Assembly (NCBI GenBank): GCA_032871835.1
Contig: CM065295.1
Location: forward strand, 39,368,360 to 39,432,359
DNA length: 64,000 nucleotides
Reading direction: 5' to 3'
Source: Dipteronia dyeriana
Lineage: Eukaryota; Streptophyta; Magnoliopsida; Sapindales; Sapindaceae
Part shown: positions 20,742 to 31,969 of the stretch, in pieces
How positions within the stretch are numbered: position 1 is the stretch's first letter
Layout of the letters: every line of letters starts with the position of its first letter
Program-made: the position numbers and the translations under genes
Notes under the pieces: generated by a model
Told to the model about the DNA's origin: nothing
What the model saw: only the letters and a program-made list of their open reading frames with translations
Databases searched by the model: none

Positions 20742-20812
20742 CTATATATAGTTCAAAAACCCTTCATTTTTCCTTCACAACTTCATAGAGATTCTCTACA
20801 GAAAACCCTAGC
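20742..20812 (+). promoter_or_regulatory. predicted promoter of the Gypsy-2 antisense gene
   Basis: CTATATATA at 20742-20750 is a good plant TATA box. A pyrimidine-rich initiator region (CCTTCACAACTTC) follows about 25-30 bp downstream. Near 20802-20811 lies AAAACCCTAG, which contains the telo-box AAACCCTA found in the leaders of many plant housekeeping genes. All face the antisense frame that begins at 21112. The equivalent regions of Gypsy-1 (TATTTAGA near 4219) and Gypsy-3 have weaker TATA-like sequence. Confidence 0.55.
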
Positions 20813-21111
20813 TTTTCGACTTTTTTAGATTCTTGCTTTTCTCCGCTTTTAATCTTTTACGTTTCCGTTGCATTCGCTTATATTCCAGGTATGGACCCAA
20901 CTCTCTGTTATTGATATTTTGAACTTATCATGCATGCCATTGAGGCTGGCGATAATGAGAATATTGCTAGGTTTGAATCCATACTTTGGACACTTATACT
21001 CATTCACCTCAACCTATCGCTGTGAATGTAGATTATTCTATAACCCGTCTCGGGTTTGTTCCCTCATCTGCTAACCCTCTTGGTTCCACTTCTGTTGTTG
21101 TTTATTCAGAT

Positions 21112-22717
21112 ATGTCGAAGACAACAAGGAAAACTTCTAGGGCTTCTCTCAAAGAGACCACCCGTCTCGTGAGTGACTTAGAGATAGTTTCACATACGTT
21201 GAAGATGAAGGATGTCTCGAGGGAACGGCAGGCTCACATGCTAAGACTTACGGCGGACCATCCTTGCACATTCGACTTTGAGATAAATGTTGTTACAGAC
21301 GAGGAACTTAGGAAGTTTAGGGATCGGTTTGACCTTCCTTATTCGGTACGACTGTCCTATAGTGGTAAACGCACAGTGTGGAATCTGCCTCTTGGTGCGG
21401 TTGTGATTTATCTGGTCATGTTATCTTCTAGGGTCACTTTCTCCTTACAACCTTTCATCGCTACGTTCTTGGTAGCTGTGGGTGTTGCCCCTGCTTAGCT
21501 GACCCCCAACTCATACCAGGTGTTGTTAAGCTTATAGCATTTGTGGAAGTAGATTAGAGCAAAATACCCCCTACCCCCGAGCCACCAAGAGATACGTAAC
21601 TTTTATACTTTGGGTCGGTCTGATATGGGTGGGACTTTCTATCTCCAATCGACGTCGCCAAACAACTGGATTCCCCTTGGTAACAAGGAAAATCATGCCC
21701 CTCAAATGCATAAAGACCACAAAGGTTTCATCTGGGGTTTCTCTCTTCCAACAAGCACTGGAAGAATAACTGGTTCTTTGTCAGTGGAGACTGAGGTGAG
21801 GTCTGCCCATCGGCTAAACCGAAACAGTGTCCCGAGGCATTTCTGTAGCCCCAAGCTATGGAACAAGACTACAACTGTTTCAGCCTACACCTGTTACAAC
21901 CAAGGATTAGGCTGAAACAGTTGTTAAGGCAGCTCAGACTCCATGGGAGGTCAGGGACCGCCACCACCTAAACCCAGAGAAGGATTTGATTGAACTGGGA
22001 CTCTTGCCTGATATATTTGCCCGACGCAGGAGTCGTAAGTCTCTCTTTCTAAACTTCCTAGTGGTTTCTTATAATTTTTGCTCGTTATCTCCGGTGATGT
22101 CTTTCTTTTCAGTATATGAACTAGACATCGTCCTGAAAAAGCTAAAAATCTTAATCGGGTGTGAAGGAGAACCACTACCGATCAAATGGCTTAAGGCATT
22201 GCTCATTCTGAACATGACTTGGTGGAGCATGTAAACGAGTCAGATCGTGATTTCCCTACGGTTCCTACTAACCAGATTGTCGCAAGCAGACATGATTCTC
22301 TACCCCCTCGAAACGGTTGTAGGGGGTCGTCTAAAGATAGGTTTGGCCAGGTGCAATCTTCCATAGACGGATCTGACTGTGAATGGTCCAGTAGGGAGAG
22401 ATCGAGCTTAGTTAAGCCCACCAGAGACAGGCGAAGTCCGGAGGAGCCAAGTAAGGGCAAATACCATACGACTGAGTCTGATGACAAGATCCCTGGCAAC
22501 AAGATGGCCAAATTAGTATAGGGATCTTCTCCACTGAGGCCATCCATAAAAGGGTTGAGGTTTCAAGTGATGATGATCCGTTTCCATCTCGATCGGAGGT
22601 TGGCCCCGTTATTTCGGATGAAGAAGAAGAAGCTGATCAGAGGACCCTGATTGAGTTGATTTTAAGGAACAACGGTCGAAGAAAAGGGGTGATCGGATGG
22701 TTTCGATGTCTTCTTCT
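21112..22717 (+). pseudogene. antisense accessory gene of Gypsy-2, 5' part
   Basis: Starting at ATG 21112 (MSKTTRKTSRASLKETTRLV), the open part to 21498 carries the same conserved region as the Gypsy-1 antisense gene: HPCTFDFEINVVTDEELRKF, RDRFDLPYSVRLSYSGKRTV, LPLGAVVIY and VTFSLQPFIATFLVAVGVAP. Frames then break (stop at 21496). The region continues with FYLQSTSPNNW near 21640 and an intron-like segment at 22035-22112 (GTAAGT to TTTTCAG). A charged, serine- and arginine-rich stretch follows (22219-22520). A solo LTR cuts the gene at 22718. Product role is unknown; similarity to the plant Transposase_28 or mobile-domain-like families is by eye only. Confidence 0.65.
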
Positions 22718-25120
22718 TGTAGGGAAAATCGTACAACGGAAGTGTAAAAATTAGGTTTTGATATATTTAAAAAAATTCCCTTTAAAAGAAAGAACATTAA
22801 CCCTAGATTAATTAATGTATATTAAAACTGTCATACCTTTTTTTTTTCTTGACGATTGAACTAGCGTCAAATTGGATCCGTAAGATCTTAGAATCCAATC
22901 ACGAACGTGAATCGCCTAGGACTATGGACTCCCTTTCTTTAAATTGTATACTTGAGGATGGAAACAAACAAAATCTTCTTCTTTATTAGTCACAATAATC
23001 TTCGAAGAGAAAAATGAGGAACGTCCAGTCACTTGAGAATTATCAATCAATTTGATTGAAACTCATGTGAACCTTGATTAGATGTTGTACATAAGACCCT
23101 TTTGATACAAAAGATACTGGTGTACTATTGAAAACAAAAACGTTCCCTATTTTCTCTATTCTTGGCCGATTTTTTCACACAATGAGTTTGTCGAAGTTTT
23201 TTTTAGAACAATAAAAAAATAAATAAAAAACAACTTCTCATACCAAAAATTAGGGCTTGGTCGAAATTATATATAGGAGTATATATAGGTGGCCGAAAAT
23301 CCTCCTAGAAAGAGAATTTCTACTTCATCAAGACTCCTATCAAAATTTGGATTCAATCATCTTAAAAAGAGAATTTCTTTTACACACCAAGACTCCTAAT
23401 GTATTTAATTTAGGAGACCTAATCCTCTCCTCAGAAGGATTTACTTGGTGGGTAAGAATCCTATCCTTAGGTGGATTTACTTGGTGACCAAGAATCCTTT
23501 TCGAAAAAGAATTCATTTCTACACCAACACTCTTAATCCAACTCAAATAGTGTATTTATTCAATAACCAATTATTGAATATAATTAAATTGTGACTAAAT
23601 TAAAACTTCCTAATTTGACCAATTGTCAATTAGAGTTTTAATAGCAATCAAATACTTCAAAATTTGACTAGATAAATAAATTCATATTATTTATCTACTT
23701 ATCAAATATAGTATTTGATACCTATCATATTACCAACAATAATATGACAATAGGAGACCTACTTCTACTAGGAAAAAGATTTTTTAATTAAACAATTATT
23801 TAATAAATAAATTAATTAATTTCCATTTAATTAAATAATAAAATAAAAAACAATATATTAAGCTAATATATTTAGCCTTGCCGCCCAAGACCACACATGG
23901 GCATATATATTATTTTTCTTATTTTATTAAATCCATTGGACCTAAATAAAAAGTCCACATGTGAACCAGACCCATTCTTACAAAAAGAAACAAATCTACA
24001 TTCCTTAATACAATTCTAAATGGACCTATAAATTGGTCCGGTAGAATATATCAAGTGATCTAGTGATCCATGCAAGTTCGTGTGGATTGAGGATCTTGAC
24101 GGGCTATCTAAATTTAAGCTTCAACAGACATAACCTAATCACAATCAACAAATGATTCACTTAGGTCCGATCTATTAATTTTAGTTCATTTCACTAAAGA
24201 ACTAAAATTGAACTCTTAAGTAAAGAAAGAATAAGTTAATATTTCTCATTCATACCCTAGACAATCTTAATGGAGAAATTTTATCCTCGTTAAGAATACC
24301 AGTAATCGCCAAGAGCTCATAGACCGTCTATAGCTCTCCAAGTTACCATATTTACTCATATGACCAAATTTTTGAACTTGGATATTTTGACTTGTCCAGA
24401 AGCCATGTTTCAATAGACACTATTGAAATCTTAATGTTAAGATTTAATATCCAACACCTCAAAACATCCATATGATGATATTCTTCTCTAATTTAATAAA
24501 TGGAGACACGATGTCCATATCTATAAATGAAGTCCTCTATCGATTAACAAATGAATACCACCAAAATATCGAGGATAGACTATGCTATATAATCGTACTC
24601 ATTGATAGCTCAAATGATAACACTTGCAACCGTAAGTCTATCATTTATCTCAGGATTGATATAGACTCTCCGATTGTCTTCAAATGAAAACTTTTATCCA
24701 TTGACAGTTCTAGATAAAGTATTTCGTTGTGATCCTATTCAATGCACCCAGTGCACTAGATTCTTTTGCCCAAAGACACCACACTTTGATGATTTTAGAC
24801 TCATCATAACACATTTGATCCCACTCAAATGTTAGCAAAAGAATCTACAACTTTGACAAGATAAAGGCGCTCAACATTTACCTTAAGTTGTGAATATTAT
24901 TCAAGACTAACTAAAAAATTGCATCTACCTTATACATATCTAGATGTATGAACAATTCTTCTTTTCTCATAGTCTTTTGAGCTTATGATTAGTTACTTTT
25001 GTCAATTATGATAATTAAACTATAAATGCTATAAGATTTTTTAAACTAGAAATCACTTTATTAATATGAAAAGATTGTCAAATACATTATTATACTCTTG
25101 CTATCAAGCATAATCCAGCA
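22718..25120 (-). mobile_element. solo LTR of the Copia-4 family
   Basis: This 2.4-kb segment matches the Copia-4 LTRs end to end, from TGTAGGGAAAA to a CATAATCC end, and has no internal region. It is flanked by CTTCT on the left and CTTAT on the right, a 4-of-5 target duplication. Solo LTRs arise when the two LTRs of one element recombine. It interrupts the Gypsy-2 antisense gene and includes the 71-codon antisense frame conserved in this LTR family at 24472-24687. Confidence 0.88.
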
Positions 25121-26940
25121 CTTATGACCCATCTGAAGCTACTGAGGCTATTGATGTAACAATGCCTCCAACTTGTCCCTCGCCTTCTTAGATTCAATCT
25201 GATCGTTTCCCCACAGGGCTTCCTGCACATCGTTCAGGGAAGGCCCCCATGAAGTTTTCTGTTAAACTCCAGATAGTCTTCACCAACTCTAACTCTGACT
25301 CTGACTCTGACTCTAATGGTAGGGAGTTTAACTCAGATGAACGATTTATTGATGATGATCTGCTCAACATCTCGAAGGAGCAAGTGCTTGGACCGGTGCT
25401 GAAGTCAAGGACTGGTGCTGAAGTTAAGTTGGTTGCGGATGCTGAAGCAACGCAGTCTAGGGATATTCCCCCTCTTACACCACTTGGGTCCCTCCCTAAG
25501 GATGGTGTAAGTGAAGTTCAAGCTCCCAAGGGGTAAAATTTTGAAGCTCTTGTAACATCCTCTCAGGTTGGTGAGGGTGTTATGGTCTCCAAAATGTCGA
25601 ACATTGCTGGCACGACCCTTCCAATGATGTTGCCGACTACTTATGCCACTGGCCACGATCGATCCATCCCATCGCTGATTCCAGATGCTCCAATTTCTTG
25701 ATCCTCCCACCCCCTCACTCAAGCGATTCTCGGATTGATCCCCTATCCGTGCTTCGGTTCATGTCGATCGATGAGGGGTACCTTGGCGATGGTTATTGAA
25801 GAGAGGCTAGGGTTACCAGTACTTCTGAGCGGATCCGTATGATTTTTAACAATGAAATTTTTGTAAGTGCCTTCTACATAGTCTTTTGCTTGCATACTTT
25901 CTAGTTTCTCTAACTCTTACCCTTTTTTTCAGGTGGTGGAGGAGCTGACCCGAGCCTTGGTTGACAAAAGAGGCATGCTGCTGAGATATCTCAATTGAAG
26001 AAGACTCTTGCCGAAAAAGATGATGCCGTCAAGTCTTCCTCTGCCAGTGCTTCCAAAGGTAAACAATACGATGAGTAGCTGAAGGCCCATGCTGTGACTG
26101 AGATTGCCCTGAGGAAGACTATAGCAAACGTCCAGGGTAGGGATTTTGTAACTGAGGCAACCCTTAGGCAGCTTACCATGAGAAATGATAAGTTAGAGAA
26201 TAGGGTCACCAAAGCGGAGTTGCAGAGTGCTCAACTTGAGTCGAGGGCCATCCTGGCTGAGACGACAGCGAAGAAATCCTAATAGGAGACTGGGTTTGCC
26301 CAAGACACCCTTACCTATGCCCAACAGATCATGCTTGAAACGCAGCAGGCATCTGAGGAGGCTCGAATCCACTATGAGTGTCTGGCCAAGGACTTGGAGT
26401 AGCAACAAGTTAGTATGAAGGTGCTTTCTCAAGAAGCTAGGTCCGCCCTTGAAGTCCAGAACATGGACCGCTACAATGATCCCTGGCTTTTGATGCTGTT
26501 TTGCCGAGGGAATTTGAGAGGGAGATGACTGCCACTCAGGCTTTTTTTAGGGGTAAGGGGAGGTCCTCAGAGAAGGTTCATCGCAAATGGGACCGAACTA
26601 TCAAGAGATACAAGAATGAGTCTCTGCCAGCCATAAGGAATCATGGGATTTGCTAGAAGGCCTATCATAGGTCCATTAGGAAGGATCCTCATCGTATGCA
26701 GCTGGAGCTTCCTTCAAAGTCTTCTTTGCTGGTTTTTCATACCAGTGAAGAAAGCGTGCCTTAACCAAAGGGGCTAATGTTGGTCCCTTACTTGGTCCAG
26801 ATTCTTCCCCCTTCATGGCCGATGTGCACGGGGATGGTATCAGTTTCACAAATTTTGAAAACTTGAGTCAGGACTATGGTGGTGATCTCCCTCCTGGCAG
26901 TTCTAGCCCTAGAGGTTCTTTCGGTGCCCCAGATGTTTAA
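25121..26940 (+). pseudogene. antisense accessory gene of Gypsy-2, 3' part with coiled coil
   Basis: After the solo LTR the gene resumes with an acidic serine/aspartate region (NSDSDSDSNGREFNSDERF, 25249-25536). A predicted intron follows at 25863-25932 (GTAAGTGC, branch-like CTCTAACTC, TTTTTTTCAG). A coiled-coil region comes next (RKTIANVQGRDFV, LENRVTKAELQSAQLESRA, 26094-26282), then a tail ending in SPRGSFGAPDV near 26940. Several stops break the frame. Layout and intron position mirror the Gypsy-1 copy at 5700-6800. Confidence 0.6.
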
Positions 26941-28105
26941 GAGTCTCTTGATTTGCTATCTATGTAACTGTTGCCTTGTAATTGCTCTATTTTATAAATA
27001 AAATGAACTTTATTCTTTTTGTTGCTTCTACGTATACTAGTGACTTGATATGAACTGGTCGTCCTACTGTGTATTAATGTTAATCCAGACCTTAAGCTGG
27101 TAACAATAGTTATCTAAAATTTGAATGGTTTATGAATGGTCATGACCGCTTATGAACTTGAACTATGCATGTCGAGCCACATCTAAGTTAATTGTCTCAG
27201 TTACGATCATCCTCTCGCCTGGCACTAATCTCCATTTGTTATTACTACGAGTTAGCTCGGATTGTAAGTCAGGCTAACTGACTCAGTTGTGACCATGCTG
27301 GTGTAATTGGTCACGACCATTTCTTGGTTAGCTGCATATTTGCTTTTGGTTACACTAGACTCGGACGCATTATTGCTAACCCGGTTTCTCTAGCTTGACC
27401 AGGACTGTTTATTATCCCAAGCTATATTGAGTCTATTGTCCTGAATTTGGTCAAGTAACTTCGTATAACAGAATTTGTAATAGCCCTTACATAGACAGGG
27501 TTGGGGGAGCCGTTCAGGTCAGTCGATTGGGTACTCAAGCCCCCGATCATCTCGCTGCTTTTATGTCAAGAAGTGTTCTTTTATAACCCATTTACATGGT
27601 ATCTAATTTATAGACTCTTGTCTTTTATCTATCAACTAGGTCATTAGGACGTCTCCCAATAGTCTGTTCATCAAGATTCGTTGCAATTGGGCATCTCGTA
27701 CTTCACTGACTAAGCAGGTGCTTTAATTGCACAAGTTTTTGAGTAAAAATACTTATCCCTTGTTCAACTATAGGCGCATCCTATCTGGTGCTTATGAACT
27801 GAAGGCGCCCTAATAGTACTTTATTGCACCCAGTTAGTCTCGGTGAGTATACACTGTCTTTGTAACATATTTTTGGCCCCCTCACCCGGCCTCTCGGGCG
27901 CCCCCAACTGATACTGAGCGATTTCTAGGTGCACTAAGATTGCTTTTATATGCACAAGAAAAGTTATAGAATATTATTCTTGATTTCTAAAATTGTTCCC
28001 TCAAAGGGGATTTTATTGAATGCTAAAAGGAAACAAAAAACAATCAACTAACAAAAAGAATCAATCTCCAAAAAAATAAAAACAAACAAGAAAAACAGAG
28101 GGACC
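26941..28105. other. Gypsy-2 non-coding interval
   Basis: This lies between the convergent 3' ends of the antisense gene and pol. No frame is supported. AATAAA-like sequence near 26996 could serve as the antisense gene's polyadenylation signal. The region repeats short phrases such as TTAACTGACTCAGTT and GGTCACGACC but has no clean tandem array. Confidence 0.45.
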
Positions 28106-28106
28106 C

Positions 28107-29563
28107 TTAGAGGTAGAACATCTTTAGGTATTGAGCATTGCATGACCTGGGTAACTCGCTTCCTTCTGGTCGGGCAATGCAGTACGCCCCATGTCCGGCC
28201 AATCCAACCACCTGGTATGTACCTTCCCACTTATCCACCAAAGCCCCAGCTGACTTATCTCTTATACTGGGTGACACCTTTCTCAGAACTAGATCTCTAA
28301 GTTGGAATCTCCTGATTCGGACATGCGAGTTATAGTATCTAGCAGCCCTTTGCTGATAGGCCGCGGTTCTTACCCTCGACATATCTCATTTTTCTTCCAA
28401 CTCTTCCAAGTTCTGTTCTAGCATACCAGCGTTTGACTTGGGTTAGAAGAGATGTACCCTTGATGAGTTATGAATTACTTCAACCGGGATCACTGCCTCT
28501 GTCCCGAATGCTAGTGAATAAGGGGTTTCCCTTATCGATGTCCTTTCTATGGTTCGGCATGCCCATAGAACTTTAAGCAACTTGTTTACCCAGTTCCCTT
28601 TCCTAACATCTAGCTTTGCCTTCAGGGTGTGCTTGATTATATTGTTTACTGCTTCTGTCTGCCATTAGTCTGAGGGTGAGCTGGTATGGAATAATAATTT
28701 TTTATGTCGAAATCCCGACACATGTTTCTGAAATTGTCACTGTCTAATTGAGTTATGTTATCCATGATTATCATGTCTAGGATTCTGAACCAGTTGATGA
28801 CGTTCTTCTTGACGAAACTCGTCGTATTAGCCTCTGTTACATGCACCAGTATTTTTGCCTCGACCCATTTGGTAAAGTAATCTATAGCCACAATGCAGTG
28901 CTTTTCCCCGCCTTTGGTTACAACTGGCATCAGGACGATCAAGTCTAGTCCCCTCGTGGTGAATGACCAAGGTAATGCCAGGCTTTTCAGTTGTTTGGGA
29001 TGCCTCTTTATGTCATTAGCTATCCCTTGGCAACCTTCACATTGACCCGCGGCAGCCTGAGCCTCTTGAAATAGGGTCGACCAGTAGAATCCTTTTTTGA
29101 GAGTTTTGAGTAATAGATTTTTACCTCTAGAGTGGTTCCCATGTACTCCTCCATGGATGTTTTCTAATATCTGTCTACATTCCACTAGACAGACACATCT
29201 CTGCAAGGTCTTTAAGAATCCTCTATTGTACAATTCTACACTAACCATCAAATACCTGGTAGCTCTATACCTGAGACGTTTTGCTTCAAGTACTTCTGTT
29301 GGCAATGTTCCATCCTCCAGGTATTCTCTAATCTGGGTCATCCAAGGGGTATGCTCTTTTTCAATCACTCCTATTTGTAAAGTTCCTTCTTGGTCCTCAA
29401 TGATCGGCCTTTTAAGATGAGCAACTGAGATGGTCTTTGATTGTACACCGATAGTAGCTGACCTTAATTTTGACAAAACATCTGCCTTCTCATTCTTCTC
29501 CCTCAGGATCTGGGTGATCCTATACATCTTGAACCTTTCTAGCAGCGTTTTGGATACCCCCAA
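28107..29563 (-). pseudogene. Gypsy-2 integrase
   Basis: The 305-codon frame 28646-29563 reads through the zinc-binding HHCC region (HGNHSRGKNLLLKTLKKGFYW, then GQCEGCQ) and the catalytic core: GLDLIVLMP with the first aspartate, AIDYFTKWVEAK, and LDMIIMDNITQLDSDNFR with the second. It ends at HPQTNGRQ, where the frame breaks before the catalytic glutamate. The C-terminal module is at 28107-28382 (RRFQLRDLVLRKVSP, ALVDKWEGTYQV, GAYCIARPEGSELPRSCNAQ). The gap between them (28383-28645) holds the rest in other frames. Confidence 0.88.
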
Positions 29564-30200
29564 TTATACAGCCATGTTGTTTTCCTTGGCATGATACTCA
29601 TCTGAAATTTGGTGTAACACCACTTGCGAGTCACTAAATATTTCAAGCTCATCCGCCCCTAAAGCCATGCAAACTCTGAGCCCTGCCAAAAGTGCCTCAT
29701 ACTTGGCCATGTTATTAGTGGCTTTGAAGTCAAACCGTATGGCACATTCTACCTGATCACATTCTAGAGTAGATATGACTATTCCAGCTATGTTGCCAAG
29801 CGTGTTTGAAAACCCATCTAAATATAGTTTCCATGTGACCTTATCATTCTTCTTCAACATCCTGATCACCTCACTGTTTTGTTCGGTGAACTCTATGATC
29901 ATGTCAGCCACGACTTGCCTCTTTATTACAGCCCTTAGTAGATATGCTATCTCAAACTCGGTCAACTCTACAACCCATTTAGTCAATCTCCAGGACACTT
30001 CAGGTTTCGATAGAATTTGCTTCAACGAACAGTCTGTATATACCTCGATCGTGTGGGCTTGAAAATATGGCCTTAGCTTCCTTGCTGCAGTCACCAGGGC
30101 CAGTGCCATCTGCTCGTTGGTGAATACCTTGTCTCAGCTGGTAACAAAGTTTTGCTTGTGTAATAAACTAGCTTTTGTACCCTCTAATCTAATCTGACCA
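29564..30200 (-). pseudogene. Gypsy-2 RNase H pair
   Basis: A 181-codon frame covers the end of the first RNase H (FQAHTIEVYTDCSLKQILSKP, SWRLTKWVVELTEFEI) and a complete second RNase H. The second has WKLYLDGFSNTLGNIAGIVI, MAKYEALLAGLRVCMALGAD and LEIFSDSQVVLHQI. The two-domain arrangement, with the second of archaeal type, is a hallmark of Tat elements. The catalytic D, E and D are all visible in the second domain. The frame ends about 40 codons before integrase begins in another frame. Confidence 0.88.
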
Positions 30201-31453
30201 GTACTAAACCTGTTACTACCGACGTAACTGATGGGTACAAGTAAAGCACCTTCTTCTTTAGGGGGTTTGGATAGAATCGATACGTTTCCTAGATATTCGT
30301 TGTCTTTCTAAAGGCATGTTCACACTTATCATTCCATTTCACCCCCTTACCCTAAATCGATTCAGAGATGCCAAGCACCCTGTTAGCCTTTGGATTTCCT
30401 TTAATGTTCTTGGAGACCTCATTTCTTCTAACGCATTTATTTTTTCTAGGTTAACTTCAATTCCCCTTTAGTGAACTTGGAATCCTAGGAATCTACCCGA
30501 AGGTACTTCAAAGACACACCTTTTTAGGTTGAGCTTCATACCGAACCTTCGTAGCACTCCGAATGTTTCCTTGAGATCTCCTGCATGTTCATCTGACGTT
30601 TTGCTTTTTGTCAACATATCATCCATATATACTTCCATATTCCTACTGATCTGTCAAGCAAACTTCTTATTTACCAGTCTCTAGTAAGTTGCCCCGGTAT
30701 TTTTAAACCAAAAGGCATGACTTTGTACCAATGTAGCCCCTAGTCGGTGGTAAATGATGTTTTGTCCTTATTAGGTTTGAACATCCAGATATGGTTATAT
30801 CCCGAGTATGCATCCATGAAGCTCAAAAACTCATGACCAATCGTTGCATCCACTAACCGGTAAATCTGAGGTTGAGGGAAGCTATTCTTCAGGCATGCTT
30901 TGTTGAGGTCTATGAAATCCACACACATCCTTCACTGGCCATTATTCTTTTTTACCAGTACCACATTGGCCACCCATTTAGGGTACTTTTCTTCTCTTAT
31001 ATATCCTGCTGACAGCAACTTCTTTACTTTCTCTTTGATCTCCTTGCTTCCCTCCGGGTTAAACCGTCTTCTTTTCTGAACCACCGATTTACGATCGGGG
31101 TCAACTGCTAAGCATTGTGAAATTATATTTGAATCGATTCCCGGTATATCCACTTGTTTCCATGCAAACACATCTTTATATTCCTTCAGTAGGCTGACTA
31201 TCTCGTCTCGCACTAGCTTTTTCAGTCAAACCCTGAGCCTTACAGTCTTTTCGAGACTGTGGTTATCAACTACAACCTCTATGGTTGGTTCATATTCCTG
31301 GCATATCCCATCTTTTGAAGGTGTCTCTATTGGGTCCAGGTTAAACCGGGTCGAGGTTTCTATTCCAACCTCAACATCATCTATCTTTTGGTCTTCATAC
31401 TTCCTGAGGGTGTACAGTTGCATTACCCCCAACTCTGCTTTCTCTCTGTACAC
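30201..31453 (-). pseudogene. Gypsy-2 reverse transcriptase (broken, YMDD intact)
   Basis: The leader LLKEYKDVFAWKQVDIPGID and the finger region KLLSAGYIREEKYPKWVANV are open at 30932-31213. The palm follows in other frames: MCVDFIDLNKACLKNSFPQP and SFMDAYSGYNHIWMF at 30740-30928, then MEVYMDDMLTK near 30625. All three catalytic aspartates are preserved, unlike Gypsy-1. Thumb sequence continues to about 30200 with stops. It would copy element RNA into cDNA. Confidence 0.85.
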
Positions 31454-31480
31454 GGCTAAATTTGCCTTTCTCGCCCACTA

Positions 31481-31969
31481 TTATAAGCTTTTCATAACTC
31501 CTTCTCCAACTTCTGCAGGAAACTTCACTGTTAGTACATAGGAAGCGGTCACGGCCTTCGTCTTGTTTAGGAAAGGTCGGCCCAGTAAGGTATTGTTGGC
31601 CAATTCTCTACATTCACGATCACAAAGTCCTATAATACTATCTTGGTATAGGGAAAGCTTCCGATCTCCACAGGCAACTTCACTGTCCCTGACGAATTTT
31701 ATTTCTACTCCTCCAAAGCCTCTAAGTGGGACTTTAAATGGTTGAAGGTTTTTTCTTTGTAACCCGAGTTGGTCAAACACTTCCACACTTAGAATATCCA
31801 TTGAGCTTCCATTGTTGATCAGTACCTTTATTACTTCCCTATGCCCGCAAACCAACACCACAATCATGTTGTTCGGCCTTACTTCTGATACATGTGCGTT
31901 TACTTTAGTGAAAATTATTGGGTCCCAACCCTGTTTAGATTTTTTTTGATCGGGCTCTAGCAGATTCAC
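31481..31969 (-). pseudogene. Gypsy-2 protease, catalytic Asp changed to Asn
   Basis: The 162-codon frame contains DPIIFTKVNAHVSEVRPNN, then the active site VIKVLINNGSSMDIL. Family members read LIDNGSS here, so the catalytic aspartate codon has become asparagine, a single G-to-A change on the coding strand. The flap and C-terminal strands follow (LRGFGGVEIKFV, CRELANNTLLGRPFLNK). As read, the protease would be inactive although the frame is open. Confidence 0.85.
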
